Shown: positions 5,204 through 5,590 of the stretch, piece after piece | How the letters are laid out: every line of letters starts with the position of its first letter | Position numbering within the stretch: position 1 is the stretch's first letter | Assembly (NCBI GenBank): GCA_955652545.1 | Contig: CATPCA010000249.1 | Location: 1-5,590 of the forward strand | From: Candidatus Dormiibacterota bacterium | Lineage (GTDB): Bacteria; Chloroflexota; Dormibacteria; UBA8260 | Reading direction: 5' to 3' | Length of the DNA stretch: 5,590 nt | Notes under the pieces: generated by a model | What the model was told of the DNA's origin: nothing | Seen by the model: only the letters and a program-made list of their open reading frames with translations | Databases searched by the model: none | Position numbers and translations under genes: made by a program

Positions 5204-5590
5204 GTGGCCTCGGTGCTCAAGCGGCGGGGCCGCATCCAGGTCCGCTTCGACGCGGCCGAGCGTGATGCGCTGCTCGACATCATCGGCCGGCTGGAAACCC
5301 ACATCAGCCGCGTCCTGGCCACCACCCCACGCGCGTACGACGACCAGACCATGCAGAGTGAGTACGACCGCTGGGTGCGGCCGGAGATCGAGCGCGGCTA
5401 CGAGGCCGACCTCGACGTCATCCGAGATGCGCTCGGTGCCGGTGAGGAGCTGCTCGTGCTCACCGAGGCGCAGGTCTACGCGTGGCTGCGCGGCTTCAAC
5501 CAGCTGCGCCTGGCAGCCGGCTCGCTCCTCGGCATCAGCGTCGACGGCTGGGAGATCGCGGCCAGCGAAAAGCTGCGCGCCCAACCGGAG
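5204..5590 (+). CDS. DUF2017-type protein (N-terminal 129 residues, gene runs off the window)
   Basis: No stop occurs before the window end, so this is a partial gene. Seen: a basic start (residues 1-10), an amphipathic helix (15-39), the segment EYDRWVRPEIERGYEADL (53-70), then LTEAQVYAWLRGFNQLRLAAGSLLGI (86-111), whose W-x-x-x-N-x-x-R-L-x-x-G pattern is characteristic of DUF2017. No cysteine cluster, signal peptide or membrane segment, so it is predicted cytoplasmic and mostly helical. The GTG at 5204 lacks a good Shine-Dalgarno; the GTG at 5213 is an in-frame alternative. It starts 16 bases after the clpS stop, in an arrangement widespread in actinobacteria, where the pair is often followed by a JAMM-type peptidase gene. 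The biochemical role is unknown; a link with ClpS-dependent proteolysis is inferred only from neighbourhood. Confidence 0.78.
   Translation, partial: MASVLKRRGRIQVRFDAAERDALLDIIGRLETHISRVLATTPRAYDDQTMQSEYDRWVRPEIERGYEADLDVIRDALGAGEELLVLTEAQVYAWLRGFNQLRLAAGSLLGISVDGWEIAASEKLRAQPE

Overview
The window is very GC-rich with strong G/C bias at third codon positions. Two neighbourhoods point to a high-GC actinobacterium: clpS followed directly by a DUF2017-type gene, and promoter-like TANNNT hexamers placed six bases before GTG starts (leaderless geometry). A deep-branching class such as Acidimicrobiia is possible, but I cannot prove it from sequence alone. I see no mobile element, CRISPR array, rRNA or tRNA.

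Layout: positions 1-407 hold the 5' end of a ribosomal protein S1 gene (rpsA) on the minus strand, with a good Shine-Dalgarno. A roughly 290-base divergent intergenic region follows. All other genes lie on the plus strand: a 69-residue CxxC/CxxC zinc-ribbon protein (702-911); a DegV/FakB-like fatty-acid-binding protein (1006-1881); a divergent PlsY-family acyltransferase overlapping it by ATGA (1878-2555); a multi-pass membrane protein of the lysylphosphatidylglycerol synthase TM / UPF0104 family (2624-3727); a GT4 glycosyltransferase overlapping that by 11 bases (3717-4892); clpS (4897-5187); and the 5' part of a DUF2017-type gene (5204 to the window end).

The genes fall into two functional groups. 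The middle four look like an envelope-lipid locus: fatty-acid carrier, glycerol-3-phosphate acyltransferase-like enzyme, polytopic lipid-translocase-like protein and cytoplasmic glycosyltransferase. In Firmicutes, FakB hands fatty acids to FakA to make acyl-phosphate, the acyl donor used by PlsY, so a DegV-PlsY pair with overlapping ORFs makes biochemical sense. However, this PlsY has lost several family-typical residues and may be a specialised or inactive paralogue. The last two genes belong to protein quality control: ClpS is the N-degron adaptor of ClpAP/ClpCP.

Most interesting points: the coupled DegV/divergent-PlsY pair next to a flippase-like/GT4 pair; two promoter-to-GTG junctions of identical geometry, one of them embedded in the stop codon of the upstream glycosyltransferase gene; and a small uncharacterised zinc-ribbon protein.
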